Assembly: GCA_016795425.1 (NCBI GenBank)
Contig: JAEUHG010000014.1
Span: 1 to 64,000 of the forward strand
Reading direction: 5' to 3'
DNA from: Verrucomicrobiales bacterium
Lineage (GTDB): Bacteria > Verrucomicrobiota > Verrucomicrobiia > Limisphaerales > CAIMTB01
DNA: 64,000 nucleotides
In this document: in pieces, positions 42,766 through 62,338 of the stretch
Layout: every line of letters begins with the position of its first letter
Position numbering within the stretch: position 1 is the first letter of the stretch
Translations under genes and position numbers: made by a program
The notes under the pieces: generated by a model
Databases searched by the model: none
What the model was told of the DNA's origin: nothing
Seen by the model: only the letters and a program-made list of their open reading frames with translations

Positions 42766-43278
42766 ATGCGTCAAGAGAAGAAGTTCATCAGCGCCGAATA
42801 CCTGGCCCGACTGAATCGGTCTCCGTTCTTCATCGTGACCGATTACACCGGCCTCAAAGTCCAGCACTTCAGTGAACTCCGGAAGCGCCTCCGCCAATCC
42901 GGTGCCGAAGTGCATGTCGTGAAGAACACCATCTTCAAGATCGCTGCCCGCGAAGCGGGCATCGCCGAGCTTGGCGGCACGCTCTCCGGTCAGATTGCCG
43001 TGGTGACCGGACCCAAGGACATCTCCGCCGCCGCCAAGGTGCTGAAGACCTTCGCCGCGGAATTCGAGAAGCCAAAGGTCCGCTTCGGCTGCCTCAACGC
43101 TCAGCACATCGACGCGGCCGGCATCGCGGTTCTGGCAGATCTGCCGTCCATCGAAGTTCTGCGCGGCAAGCTCTTGGGTCTGTTTCAGGCTCCCGCTGGC
43201 CAATTGGTCCGCCTTCTCAATGAACCAGCCGCCTCGCTGGCTCGCGTCCTCCAGGCCAAGGCCGACAAGCCCGCCTGA
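42766..43278 (+). CDS. rplJ: 50S ribosomal protein L10
   Basis: A 170-residue L10. It begins MRQEKKFISAEYLARLNRSP; TDYTGLKVQHFSELRKRLRQ and VHVVKNTIFKIAAREAG are the family core, and the C-terminal helix that holds L12 dimers ends RVLQAKADKPA. Only 38 bases, pyrimidine-rich, precede the start, so the structured L10(L12) autoregulatory leader known from E. coli does not fit here. The following 177-base gap before rplL holds two strong hairpins. Confidence 0.96.
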   Translation: MRQEKKFISAEYLARLNRSPFFIVTDYTGLKVQHFSELRKRLRQSGAEVHVVKNTIFKIAAREAGIAELGGTLSGQIAVVTGPKDISAAAKVLKTFAAEFEKPKVRFGCLNAQHIDAAGIAVLADLPSIEVLRGKLLGLFQAPAGQLVRLLNEPAASLARVLQAKADKPA

Positions 43279-43290
43279 CCTCCTGACAAA

Positions 43291-43363
43291 GGGCGGCCGC
43301 AACGCCGCCCGCTGTAAATCGAAACCCGAATTCAAACCCTTTCCCCGGCCAAACCGGCCGGGG
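43291..43363 (+). promoter_or_regulatory. two strong hairpins in the rplJ-rplL gap
   Basis: GGGCGGC (43291-43297) pairs with GCCGCCC (43304-43310). CCCCGGCC (43343-43350) pairs perfectly with GGCCGGGG (43356-43363). Neither has a T-run. They could mark processing sites, pause sites or an L10/L12 regulatory leader moved downstream of rplJ. Confidence 0.5.
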
Positions 43364-43455
43364 GCTAACCAAAACCAAAGAGTAAATCGTCGGCGGGCGG
43401 GCTCGCTTGCTCAAATCCCCCGCGGCTGCGGAGGGCGACGAAACTGAAAGACACC

Positions 43456-43848
43456 ATGGCTGACATCAACTCAATCGCCGAGCAACTCGGCAAGCTCACC
43501 GTCCTCGAAGTCGCTGAGCTCGTGAAGAAACTCGAAGCCGACTGGGGCGTGAGCGCTGCGGCGCCCGTCGCCGTCGCCGCCGCCGCCCCCGCGGGTGGTG
43601 GAGCCGCCGCGGCCCCCGCCGCCGAGGCCAAGACCGAATTCGACGTCATCCTGGCTTCCGTGCCGGCCGACAAGAAGATCGCCGTCATCAAGGTGGTCCG
43701 GGAAATCAAGACTGGCCTGGGACTCGCCGAAGCCAAAAAGCTCGTCGAAGAAGCTCCGAAGCCGGTTCTCGAAGGGGCCAACAAGGCCGATTCCGACGCC
43801 GCCAAGAAGAAGTTGGAGGAAGCTGGCGCGAAGGTCGAAATCAAGTAA
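43456..43848 (+). CDS. rplL: 50S ribosomal protein L7/L12
   Basis: A 130-residue L12. The N-terminal dimer domain (1-33) is [20 protein letters not shown], the hinge (about 34-60) is Ala/Gly/Pro-rich, and the C-terminal domain has [20 protein letters not shown] and [20 protein letters not shown]. It forms the stalk that recruits translation GTPases and is needed in several copies per ribosome. The hairpins on both sides of the gene may help raise its expression over rplJ and rpoB. A purine-rich GGAGGG lies about 20 nt upstream, too far to act as a normal ribosome-binding site. Confidence 0.97.
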   Translation: MADINSIAEQLGKLTVLEVAELVKKLEADWGVSAAAPVAVAAAAPAGGGAAAAPAAEAKTEFDVILASVPADKKIAVIKVVREIKTGLGLAEAKKLVEEAPKPVLEGANKADSDAAKKKLEEAGAKVEIK

Positions 43849-43863
43849 ATTCGCTCTCACACC

Positions 43864-43890
43864 GCAGGGGCGGCGGCCTGCCGCCCCTGC
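43864..43890 (+). promoter_or_regulatory. 11-bp hairpin directly after rplL
   Basis: GCAGGGGCGGC (43864-43874) pairs perfectly with GCCGCCCCTGC (43880-43890) over a 5-base loop, 15 nt after the rplL stop. ACACC/GGTGT can extend it after a bulge. It could stabilise the rplL 3' end or act as a processing site. Confidence 0.6.
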
Positions 43891-43988
43891 GCCGGTGTTC
43901 AGCACGCCGGAGTTCGTTCAGGCCAAAACAAGCCCGCTGCGTCCGATTGCCGTCCCGGGCGGAGGGACGCGGGGGGCTCAAAGCAAGC

Positions 43989-44027
43989 AAAGCGGGATGC
44001 CGGCGCCGGCCGAGCTCCTGCTTTTTT
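43989..44027 (+). terminator. attenuator-like hairpin and T-run between rplL and rpoB
   Basis: AAAGCGGGA (43989-43997) can pair with TCCTGCTTT (44016-44024), enclosing a GCCGGCGCCGGC palindrome, and the T6 run (44022-44027) follows. This is the layout of a Rho-independent terminator and would fit partial termination before rpoBC, as known between rplL and rpoB of E. coli. It contains one G-T pair and a large loop, so strength is uncertain. Confidence 0.45.
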
Positions 44028-44087
44028 ATTCTCCGCTCGGGACATTTGTATGAACGGCCGGCAGTGGCCCAAGCTCAAAGAGCACTC

Positions 44088-48017
<3,930 letters not shown>

Positions 48018-48053
48018 CCGTCGACCCGATCCAGCTCACTATCTCCTATTCCT

Positions 48054-52229
<4,176 letters not shown>

Positions 52230-52265
52230 TCGCCTGGGATACCAACGTTCCCAATCCTTCCTTCC

Positions 52266-52294
52266 AAGGGCGCCCCACAAAGGGCGCCCTTTTT
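52266..52294 (+). terminator. Rho-independent terminator after rpoC
   Basis: AAGGGCGCCC (52266-52275) pairs perfectly with GGGCGCCCTT (52282-52291), 6-base loop, followed by TTTTT. It is the clearest intrinsic terminator in the window. Confidence 0.95.
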
Positions 52295-52346
52295 GTTCCC
52301 TGGCTTGCGCCGAACCACAAGGAAGGATCTCCTTGCGGCGCAAACG

Positions 52347-55300
52347 ATGGACCCACTCTCCATGTCGCCGGCGCCGGGCGAACGATTGGTCCGCTACGTG
52401 GGCGACCGACAGTCCTTCTCGCTCACCACTCCGCCCGAGGCTTCTCCTGCCCACGGTTGGCAGGCGCGCCTCCGAACCACGCTCGGCCGCGATGCCGCCT
52501 TCCGAGAGGAGGTGGTCAAAGCGCACACCGCCCGCGTCCCCCCTTTCGGCGCCGCCTGGCACGATGTCCCCCTCCAATGGACGGGAACCAGGTGGGCCCG
52601 CGACCTCGTCCTGGCCGAGACCGGCTTCTTCGGCGCCAAACCCTATCTCATCGATCCCAAAGGCTATCAACATTGGCCCTCAGGACCTGATTGCGGCATC
52701 AGCATCCACCCGGATTGGTGTCGCACCGCCAACATCATCTATTGCGCGTTCACCCGCCTCTTCGGCCAAACCCGCTTCGCCAGCCAGCTGCACCCCGAGT
52801 CCACCCAGCCTGCCGTCCAAGCCTTGGAGCAATGTGGCTTCGCAGTGCTTCCACCTTCCGGAACCTTCCGCCAACTGCAGGCCCAGCTGCCCCATATCGT
52901 CAACACCCTCGGCTGCCGCATCCTGCATCTGCTGCCCATCCATCCCACCCCCACGACCTTCGCCCGCTTCGGCCGCATGGGCAGCCCCTATGCCGCTCTC
53001 GACCTCACCGCCGTCGACCCCGCCCTCGTCGAGTTCGATCAGCGTGCCACCGGCATCGACCAGTTCCGGGAACTTGCCGACGCCACTCACGATCTCGGCG
53101 CCCGCGTCTTCCTCGACATCGTCGTGAATCACACCGGGTGGGGATCCCGACTCTTCGAGGAACATCCCGAATTCTTTCGCCGCGAAAAGGACGGCCGTTT
53201 TGCGTGCCCTGGCGCCTGGGGTGTCATCTGGGAGGATCTCGTTGAGCTCGAACAGGAACGGGTTGAACTATGGGATCTCATCGCCGAAGCCCTGCTTACC
53301 TGGTGCCGCCGAGGCGTCGACGGCTTCCGTTGCGACGCGGGTTACAAGATCCCTACCCATGTCTGGCAGTACATCACCTCCCGAGTTCGCTCCGAGTTCC
53401 CCGACGCCGTGTTCCTGCTCGAAGGCCTGGGAGGATCGTGGGCCGCGACCGAGAGCCTCCTTACCGAGGGCGGCATGCAATGGGCCTATTCCGAGCTCTT
53501 CCAGAATTATTCGGGCCCCGACATTCAAGGCTACCTGGACTACGCGTTGGCCCAGTCCCGTCGCGTTGGAACCTACGTGCACTATAGCGAGACGCACGAT
53601 AACTCCCGCCTCGCGGCCAACGGCCGCACCTGGTCCCTGCTCCGCAACCGGCTCTGCGCCCTGACGAGCGTCAGTGGCGGCTTCGGCTTCACCTGCGGCG
53701 TGGAATGGCTCGCTTCCGAGAAGATCCGGGTCCATGAACGCACGGGCCTTTCCTGGGACAGCCCGGATCACATCGTCCCGGAGCTCGCGACCTTGCATCG
53801 CCTGCTGGCGGACCATCCCGCCTTCTTCGACGGCGCCCGCCTGGAGCGCATCAGTCCCGATGGTCACACCATCTATGCTCTGCTCCGCACCAGTCAGGAT
53901 GGCTCGTCGCCGGTCCTCGTTCTCATCAATTCACAGCTCGAAAAGCCCTCGGTCCTGTCCACCGCCAGCGCGCCTTTTCGAACCGCAGCCGAATGGACTC
54001 ACGAGTTGATCAGCAATGCACCCAATCCCATTTCCAGGGGTTCCGGTGGTGCCCAGGAATGCCGCATCGAACTGCCACCGGGCGCCGTCTGCTGTCTCTC
54101 GCCCCACCCCCTGCCCACTCAAGGCGCCGGTGACCGCTATCGTGAGTGTCGCGCCCGCGCCGCGTGGGCGATTCAAGCTGCCGCTGCGATTGTCCCCGCC
54201 GAATCCATCCTCGGCGACCTCCAACCCTTCCGCCTTGCCGAGGTCGTTGCTGAAAAGGCCGCGGAGTGGCTGGCCTGCCTTTCGCACCTCGCCGCACCGG
54301 CACCCCAGGGAACCCGCCCAATCGAAATCAACCTCAACCAGGCGCTGGAAGTCTGCCTTCGTAATGGCGCCTTCCCCAATGTTATCGAGTGGAGCCCGTC
54401 GGATGCCCGCAGAGTGACCCCCATCCCCCCGGGTTGGTGGCTCCTGATCCGCCTGCCTTCCGCCTTCCGTGCCCATCTCGAGATCGCATCTGAACCTCGC
54501 CCACGGCATGCCTTCAGTATCCGCGTCGCCGATGGCTGGATCGCCAGCTTCCCCCCCCTCTCCCCACTGCACTCCCTGTCCGCACGCCTCTCCATCGATC
54601 TTCGACAAGACCAAGGCCCGGACAGTGTCCACGCGCCTCTGCTTTTTCTCGGCCTGCAGCCGCGGTCCACCGCCCCCCTTGATCGCGAGGGATTGGCCCT
54701 GCTCACCAATGGCCGCGGCGCCATGGCCCGACTGCGCCTCGATCTCGGCAGCGTCCGATCCAAATATGACTGCGCGCTCGCCGCTAACCTCCACCCGCGC
54801 GTGCCGGTCGATCGCCACGTTCTCGTGAAGCGCGTACGGGCTTGGATCAATGTCGACGGATTCCTATCCCCGCTCGACTTCCAGAATCTCACAGATTTTC
54901 GACTCGAGGACGGGGTGGCCCACTGGACTTTCCATGCCAATGCGGGCAACGGGCGGCGGGTGACGATTCTGCTCTCGGCCGCCATGATCTCCCAACGGAA
55001 CACCACCACGTTCCGCTTCGCCCGCCCCATCGGCGACACCGCCCTGCCGGCCACGCTTACCATTCGCGTCGATATTGAAGATCGAAGTTTCCATCAGGAG
55101 ACCCAACGCAATCCCGGGTCCGAACACCACTTTCACGCGCACACGCGATCCCTCGAGAAACCCGCCGGTTTCGCCTTCACTCCCGCCGACGATCGCACCC
55201 TGCGGGTCACCACCAACCGGGGAGTCTACCATCCGCAGCCCGAATGGTCCGAGCGTGTACCGCATCCCATCGAGCAATCTCGCGGCCAGGTGGGACATGG

Positions 55301-56687
55301 AGATGCCTTCAGTCCCGGATGGTTCGAATGCCCACTCGACGCCGGTGATGTCCTGCAACTCATGCTCGACGCCGAAACGAGTCCGCTCGGCATGGAGGCT
55401 GATGGCAGCCTAGACCGCTCCCGGGACACCGGGGATGCCCGCCAGGGACTGGATGGACTCGAACTTCGCTTGCGGCGCGCGGCCCTGGACTTCCTCGCCC
55501 GGCGTGATGGCGGTCAAACTGTCATCGCCGGTTACCCATGGTTCCTCGACTGGGGTCGCGACACCTTGATCGCCGCACGTGGGTTGCTCGCCGGCGGTTG
55601 GCACCAGGAGGTCGTTGGCATACTAGATGTCTTCGGACGCTTCGCCGATCGCGGCACCCTGCCCAACTCCATCCACGGCGACAACGCCACCAATCGCGAC
55701 ACCTCCGACGCCCCGCTCTGGTACGCCGTCGTCGCCGAAGAAGCGCTGACGCTGCTCGGTCCCGACCTCGCGCATCGAACCTTGCCCGGCACTTCACGCG
55801 GCCTCGTCGACACGGTGCGCCTGCTGGTCGAAGGCTATCTCTCCGGAACACCCAACGGCATTCGGGTCGATCCCGCAACCGGCCTGGTTTGGAGTCCAGC
55901 CCACTTTACCTGGATGGACACCAACCATCCCGCCTGTACCCCGCGCGAAGGCTACCCCATCGAAATCCAGGCTCTGTGGATCCGCGCCCTGCGGTTCCTT
56001 TCACGTGCCGATGGCAACGCCACCGAGCGATGGAAGAAGCTGGCGGAGCTCGCAGTGCGTTCGGTGGCCGAGCGCTTCTGGCTGCCTTCTTCGGGCTGGT
56101 TCAGCGATGTGCTTCTCGCGGCCCCTGGAGTCTCAGCTGCCAACGCGCGCCCTGATAATGCGCTCCGACCGAACTTCCTGTTCCTTATCACACTTGGCAT
56201 AGCCGATACGGCCCAGGCCCGATCCGCCGTCAACTCCGCCCTTCGCCATCTCTGGATCCCGGGCGGCGTGCGTTCCCTCGCGCCCCTGCCGGTCTCCCCG
56301 CCTCTCGCCGCGCGCGCTGCCGACGGGCGACTCCTCAATGATCCGGATCAGCCGTATTGGGGCCAATACCGGGATGACGAAGACACCCGGCGGAAGCCTG
56401 CTTATCATAATGGAACCGCCTGGACGTGGATCCTGCCTTCCCTGGCTGAAGCCCTGGTCGTCGCCTGGGAACGCCATCCATCGGCCATCGCCGCCGCCCA
56501 GGCCATGCTCGGGAATCTCGACTACTGGCTCGATTACGGTTGCCTGGGCCACGTGCCCGAAATCGCGGATGGCGACGCTCCTCATCAGGAACGCGGTTGC
56601 GACGCCCAGGCCTGGTCGGCAACCGAGGCGTTGCGGGTCCTGAAATGGCTCCGTCAACAGGCCCTTTCGGTCCCGGACTCACCGTAA
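52347..56687 (+). CDS. two-domain glycogen debranching enzyme (GH13 + GH133)
   Basis: Start ATG 52347 gives 1446 residues; an in-frame TTG at 52293 lies inside the rpoC terminator. The GH13 barrel (about 150-560) shows VFLDIVVNHTGWGS, GFRCDAGYKIP (nucleophile Asp330), FLLEGLGG (acid Glu359) and YSETHDNSRL (Asp418), consistent with 4-alpha-glucanotransferase activity. A middle beta region follows. The C-terminal amylo-alpha-1,6-glucosidase domain (about 1030-1446) shows WFLDWGRDTLIAARGLL, PNSIHGDNATNRDTSDAPLW and KPAYHNGTAWTWILPSLAEA. Together these transfer and then cut branch stubs of glycogen in the cytoplasm, as in eukaryotic debranching enzymes. No signal peptide is seen. It probably has its own promoter just after the rpoC terminator. 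Confidence 0.85.
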   Translation: MDPLSMSPAPGERLVRYVGDRQSFSLTTPPEASPAHGWQARLRTTLGRDAAFREEVVKAHTARVPPFGAAWHDVPLQWTGTRWARDLVLAETGFFGAKPYLIDPKGYQHWPSGPDCGISIHPDWCRTANIIYCAFTRLFGQTRFASQLHPESTQPAVQALEQCGFAVLPPSGTFRQLQAQLPHIVNTLGCRILHLLPIHPTPTTFARFGRMGSPYAALDLTAVDPALVEFDQRATGIDQFRELADATHDLGARVFLDIVVNHTGWGSRLFEEHPEFFRREKDGRFACPGAWGVIWEDLVELEQERVELWDLIAEALLTWCRRGVDGFRCDAGYKIPTHVWQYITSRVRSEFPDAVFLLEGLGGSWAATESLLTEGGMQWAYSELFQNYSGPDIQGYLDYALAQSRRVGTYVHYSETHDNSRLAANGRTWSLLRNRLCALTSVSGGFGFTCGVEWLASEKIRVHERTGLSWDSPDHIVPELATLHRLLADHPAFFDGARLERISPDGHTIYALLRTSQDGSSPVLVLINSQLEKPSVLSTASAPFRTAAEWTHELISNAPNPISRGSGGAQECRIELPPGAVCCLSPHPLPTQGAGDRYRECRARAAWAIQAAAAIVPAESILGDLQPFRLAEVVAEKAAEWLACLSHLAAPAPQGTRPIEINLNQALEVCLRNGAFPNVIEWSPSDARRVTPIPPGWWLLIRLPSAFRAHLEIASEPRPRHAFSIRVADGWIASFPPLSPLHSLSARLSIDLRQDQGPDSVHAPLLFLGLQPRSTAPLDREGLALLTNGRGAMARLRLDLGSVRSKYDCALAANLHPRVPVDRHVLVKRVRAWINVDGFLSPLDFQNLTDFRLEDGVAHWTFHANAGNGRRVTILLSAAMISQRNTTTFRFARPIGDTALPATLTIRVDIEDRSFHQETQRNPGSEHHFHAHTRSLEKPAGFAFTPADDRTLRVTTNRGVYHPQPEWSERVPHPIEQSRGQVGHGDAFSPGWFECPLDAGDVLQLMLDAETSPLGMEADGSLDRSRDTGDARQGLDGLELRLRRAALDFLARRDGGQTVIAGYPWFLDWGRDTLIAARGLLAGGWHQEVVGILDVFGRFADRGTLPNSIHGDNATNRDTSDAPLWYAVVAEEALTLLGPDLAHRTLPGTSRGLVDTVRLLVEGYLSGTPNGIRVDPATGLVWSPAHFTWMDTNHPACTPREGYPIEIQALWIRALRFLSRADGNATERWKKLAELAVRSVAERFWLPSSGWFSDVLLAAPGVSAANARPDNALRPNFLFLITLGIADTAQARSAVNSALRHLWIPGGVRSLAPLPVSPPLAARAADGRLLNDPDQPYWGQYRDDEDTRRKPAYHNGTAWTWILPSLAEALVVAWERHPSAIAAAQAMLGNLDYWLDYGCLGHVPEIADGDAPHQERGCDAQAWSATEALRVLKWLRQQALSVPDSP

Positions 56688-56885
56688 CTCCCACCTTTCG
56701 AACTGCGTTCTCCGCGCGCCCCTGTCCATTGGGGATCCGACTTGACGAATCACACAATTTGTAGGGCTCGACCGGGAAATTCGGCACAATAGGACGCGCA
56801 TTTGGGTAAAATCAGCGTTGTTTTGAGGGGGTCTCCCCGGCTAATCTCAGGGGCGTTCAACGACCCGCCCGGGAGGCGCCGTTGA

Positions 56886-59495
<2,610 letters not shown>

Positions 59496-59524
59496 GTTCT
59501 CGTCCGACCGCACGACCGCATCCC

Positions 59525-62206
59525 ATGGCCGAACCGTCCGATCCCAATCTCCCACCTCAGCAGCCCGTCTCTTCGACGCCGCTCTTCGCCGCCGGCGAAA
59601 AGATTGCCAAGGTCAACGTCGCCGACGAGATCAAGAACTCGTTTCTTGATTACTCAATGTCGGTGATCATCTCTCGCGCGCTGCCGGATGTGCGCGACGG
59701 ATTGAAACCCTCCCAGCGCCGCATCCTCTATGCGATGAATGACCTGGGCATTCAGCCCAATCGCAAGCATCTCAAGTGCGCCAAGATCGTCGGCGAAACG
59801 ATGGGTAACTACCATCCGCATGGCGATCAGGCCATCTATCCAACCCTCGTCCACATGGCCCAACCGTGGTCCATGCGCGAGAAACTCGTCGATGGCCAGG
59901 GCAACTTCGGTTCCGTCGAGGGCGATCCGCCGGCTTCGATGCGGTACACCGAAGCCCGCCTCGCCCCACTTGGTGCCGTCCTGATGCAGGACATGGATCA
60001 GGACACCGTGGATTTCGTCCCGAATTACGATGAAACCCGCGTCGAACCCACCGTCTTTCCCGCATCCTTCCCGAACCTCCTGGTCAACGGCGGCACCGGC
60101 ATCGCCGTCGGCATGGCCACCAACATCCCGCCCCACAATCTCGGGGAGGTCATCGACGGCGTCTGTGCGCTTATCGACAAGCCCACACTGACGGTCGACG
60201 ACCTGATGCGGTACATCCAGGGGCCGGACTTTCCCCAAGCCTGCTACGTCTGTGGCCTAGAAGGCATCCGCAACTACTTCCGGACCGGCCGCGGCAGCCT
60301 GAAGTTGCGCGGCAAGATCGGCGTCGAGGAGCTCAAGGGCGGCAAGACCCAACTGGTGGTCACCGAGGTGCCGTATCTCGTGAATCCCGCCGAACTCGAG
60401 AAACGCATCGCCGAATTGGTGAACGAAAAGACGCTCACCGACATCAGCGGCATGCGCAACGAGTCGGATGAACACTGCCGGCTCGTCATCGAACTCAAGC
60501 GGGACGCGGTTCCGAAGGTGGTGATCAACAACCTCTACCGTCTTACCCAGCTCGAGACGACCTTCAGCGTCAACATGCTCGCCATCGATGGCGGACGCCC
60601 CAAGACGCTCAATCTCAAGGAAGTCCTCAATTGCTACATCGAGCACCGCCGCGAAGTCATCCTGCGTCGCACTCGGTTCCTCCTCCGGGAAGCCGAGAAA
60701 CAGGCCGAAAAACTAGAGGCCTACCTGCTCGCTCTGGCCCACCTCGACGACTTCATCCGCATTATTCGATCGTCCTCCAACCGCGAGGAGGCCCGTATCA
60801 AGCTGCTCGCCTATGAGTTCTCGCGCGCCACGGTGGAGAAGCTCGGCATCCTCATCCGCAGCGAAGCCCGCATCGTGGACGGCCGCTACGCTTTCACCGA
60901 GTTCCAGGCTGACGCCATCCTCGACCTGCGTCTCTACCAACTTACCGCCCTTGAACGCGACAAGGTGAAGGGCGAATACGACGAACTCGTTGCCCGCATC
61001 AGGGACCTGCTCGACATTCTCGCCCGCGAAGCCCGCGTCCTCACCATCATCAAGGACGAACTCCAGGCGGTAAAAGCCAAGCACGGCACCCCACGACTGA
61101 CCGAGATCGTTCCCGATGAAGGCGAGATGTTGATCGAAGACCTCATCGCCAATGAGGCGGTCATCATCACCATCACCCACAACGGCCTCATCAAGCGTAC
61201 CAACGTCAGCTCCTACCGCGCCCAGCGTCGCGGCGGCAAAGGCGTCATCGGGATGGCCACGCGTGAAACCTCGGTCGTCGACGGCGAATCCGCCGATTTC
61301 ATCGAGCACCTCTTCACGGCAGGCACCCATGATTACCTGATGTTCTTCACCCAGTCCGGTCGTGTCTACGTGGAGCGCGTCCACGAAATCCCGGACATGG
61401 GCCGCGCCTCGAAAGGACGCAGCATCGCCAATCTGCTGGAGCTTCGTGCCGACGAAAAAATTGCCGCGCTCATTCGCGTCAAGTCGGTGGTCGGCCCCAC
61501 CAAGGAAGACCTCACCTGGCAGCAACCCGGTTTTGTCTTCTTCGCCACTCAGCGCGGCACCGTTAAAAAGACCGCTCTCGATGAGTTCGCCAACGTCCGC
61601 AAAGGCGGCATCATCGCCATCACCATCGAAGAAGGCGACCGACTCATCGACGTCCGTCAAACCAACGGAACGGACGAGGTTGTTCTTATCACCAGCGAGG
61701 GCATGAGTATTCGCTTCGTGGAGGATCAGGTGCGTGCCATGGGCCGACAGGCCGCGGGCGTCAAAGGCATCGAACTGGATTCCGGCGACAAGGTCGTCGC
61801 CCTGGCCGTGCTCAATCCCCAAGCCACGCTGCTCGTTGCCGGCGACAATGGCATCGGCAAGCGCACCGCCTTCGATGAGTACCGCGTCCAAAGCCGCGGC
61901 GGAAAGGGCATCATCACGATGAAGACGACGGAAAAAACCGGCCGCGTCGTGGGCGCCCTACCGGTCCGTGATCAGGATGAGATCATGCTCATCACTGCCG
62001 CCGGACAACTCGTCCGCATCAAGGTCAACGGCATCCGCGAGGCCGGACGCAACACGATGGGAGTCAAACTCATCAACCTGGAGGCGAACGACCGACTTCA
62101 GGCCATCGCCCCCGTGATCAGCGAAGACGTCGAGGAATCCGCCGAAAATGCCGCCCCAGGCGCCTCTTCGCCCACTGATAGCCCGCCGCCGGACCTGCCG
62201 GTATAG
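59525..62206 (+). CDS. gyrA: DNA gyrase subunit A
   Basis: This 893-residue subunit has the breakage-reunion domain with SMSVIISRALPDVRDGLKPS and catalytic Tyr141 in MRYTEARLA. The quinolone region reads HPHGDQAIYPTLVHMAQPW: Gln102 and Pro106 stand where E. coli has Ser83 and Asp87. The C-terminal beta-pinwheel contains the GyrA box QRRGGKG plus related repeats (VQSRGGKGIITM). The tail is Ser/Pro-rich and acidic. It follows gyrB at 29 nt, one operon. The GyrA box marks it as gyrase rather than topoisomerase IV. Confidence 0.96.
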   Translation: MAEPSDPNLPPQQPVSSTPLFAAGEKIAKVNVADEIKNSFLDYSMSVIISRALPDVRDGLKPSQRRILYAMNDLGIQPNRKHLKCAKIVGETMGNYHPHGDQAIYPTLVHMAQPWSMREKLVDGQGNFGSVEGDPPASMRYTEARLAPLGAVLMQDMDQDTVDFVPNYDETRVEPTVFPASFPNLLVNGGTGIAVGMATNIPPHNLGEVIDGVCALIDKPTLTVDDLMRYIQGPDFPQACYVCGLEGIRNYFRTGRGSLKLRGKIGVEELKGGKTQLVVTEVPYLVNPAELEKRIAELVNEKTLTDISGMRNESDEHCRLVIELKRDAVPKVVINNLYRLTQLETTFSVNMLAIDGGRPKTLNLKEVLNCYIEHRREVILRRTRFLLREAEKQAEKLEAYLLALAHLDDFIRIIRSSSNREEARIKLLAYEFSRATVEKLGILIRSEARIVDGRYAFTEFQADAILDLRLYQLTALERDKVKGEYDELVARIRDLLDILAREARVLTIIKDELQAVKAKHGTPRLTEIVPDEGEMLIEDLIANEAVIITITHNGLIKRTNVSSYRAQRRGGKGVIGMATRETSVVDGESADFIEHLFTAGTHDYLMFFTQSGRVYVERVHEIPDMGRASKGRSIANLLELRADEKIAALIRVKSVVGPTKEDLTWQQPGFVFFATQRGTVKKTALDEFANVRKGGIIAITIEEGDRLIDVRQTNGTDEVVLITSEGMSIRFVEDQVRAMGRQAAGVKGIELDSGDKVVALAVLNPQATLLVAGDNGIGKRTAFDEYRVQSRGGKGIITMKTTEKTGRVVGALPVRDQDEIMLITAAGQLVRIKVNGIREAGRNTMGVKLINLEANDRLQAIAPVISEDVEESAENAAPGASSPTDSPPPDLPV

Positions 62207-62241
62207 GCAAGTACCAGGTTCTGGCAGTTGCCCTTGCGAAT

Positions 62242-62267
62242 CCTGCCAGGCTTGGCGACCTGGCAGG
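62242..62267. terminator. perfect 9-bp hairpin between convergent gyrA and BNR gene
   Basis: CCTGCCAGG (62242-62250) pairs with CCTGGCAGG (62259-62267) around an 8-base loop, between two convergent genes and without a T-run. It probably serves both strands. Confidence 0.6.
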
Positions 62268-62338
62268 GATCGGTCCCGCCGAAGGTCCTGCAGCGACTCA
62301 CGTCGCCGTGTCTCATCCGAGGCGCACGGCGCTTCGCG

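Noticed and set aside
52293..52346. Upstream in-frame TTG start for the debranching enzyme
   Set aside because: It lies inside the T-run of the rpoC terminator and would add 18 residues with no similarity to the family.
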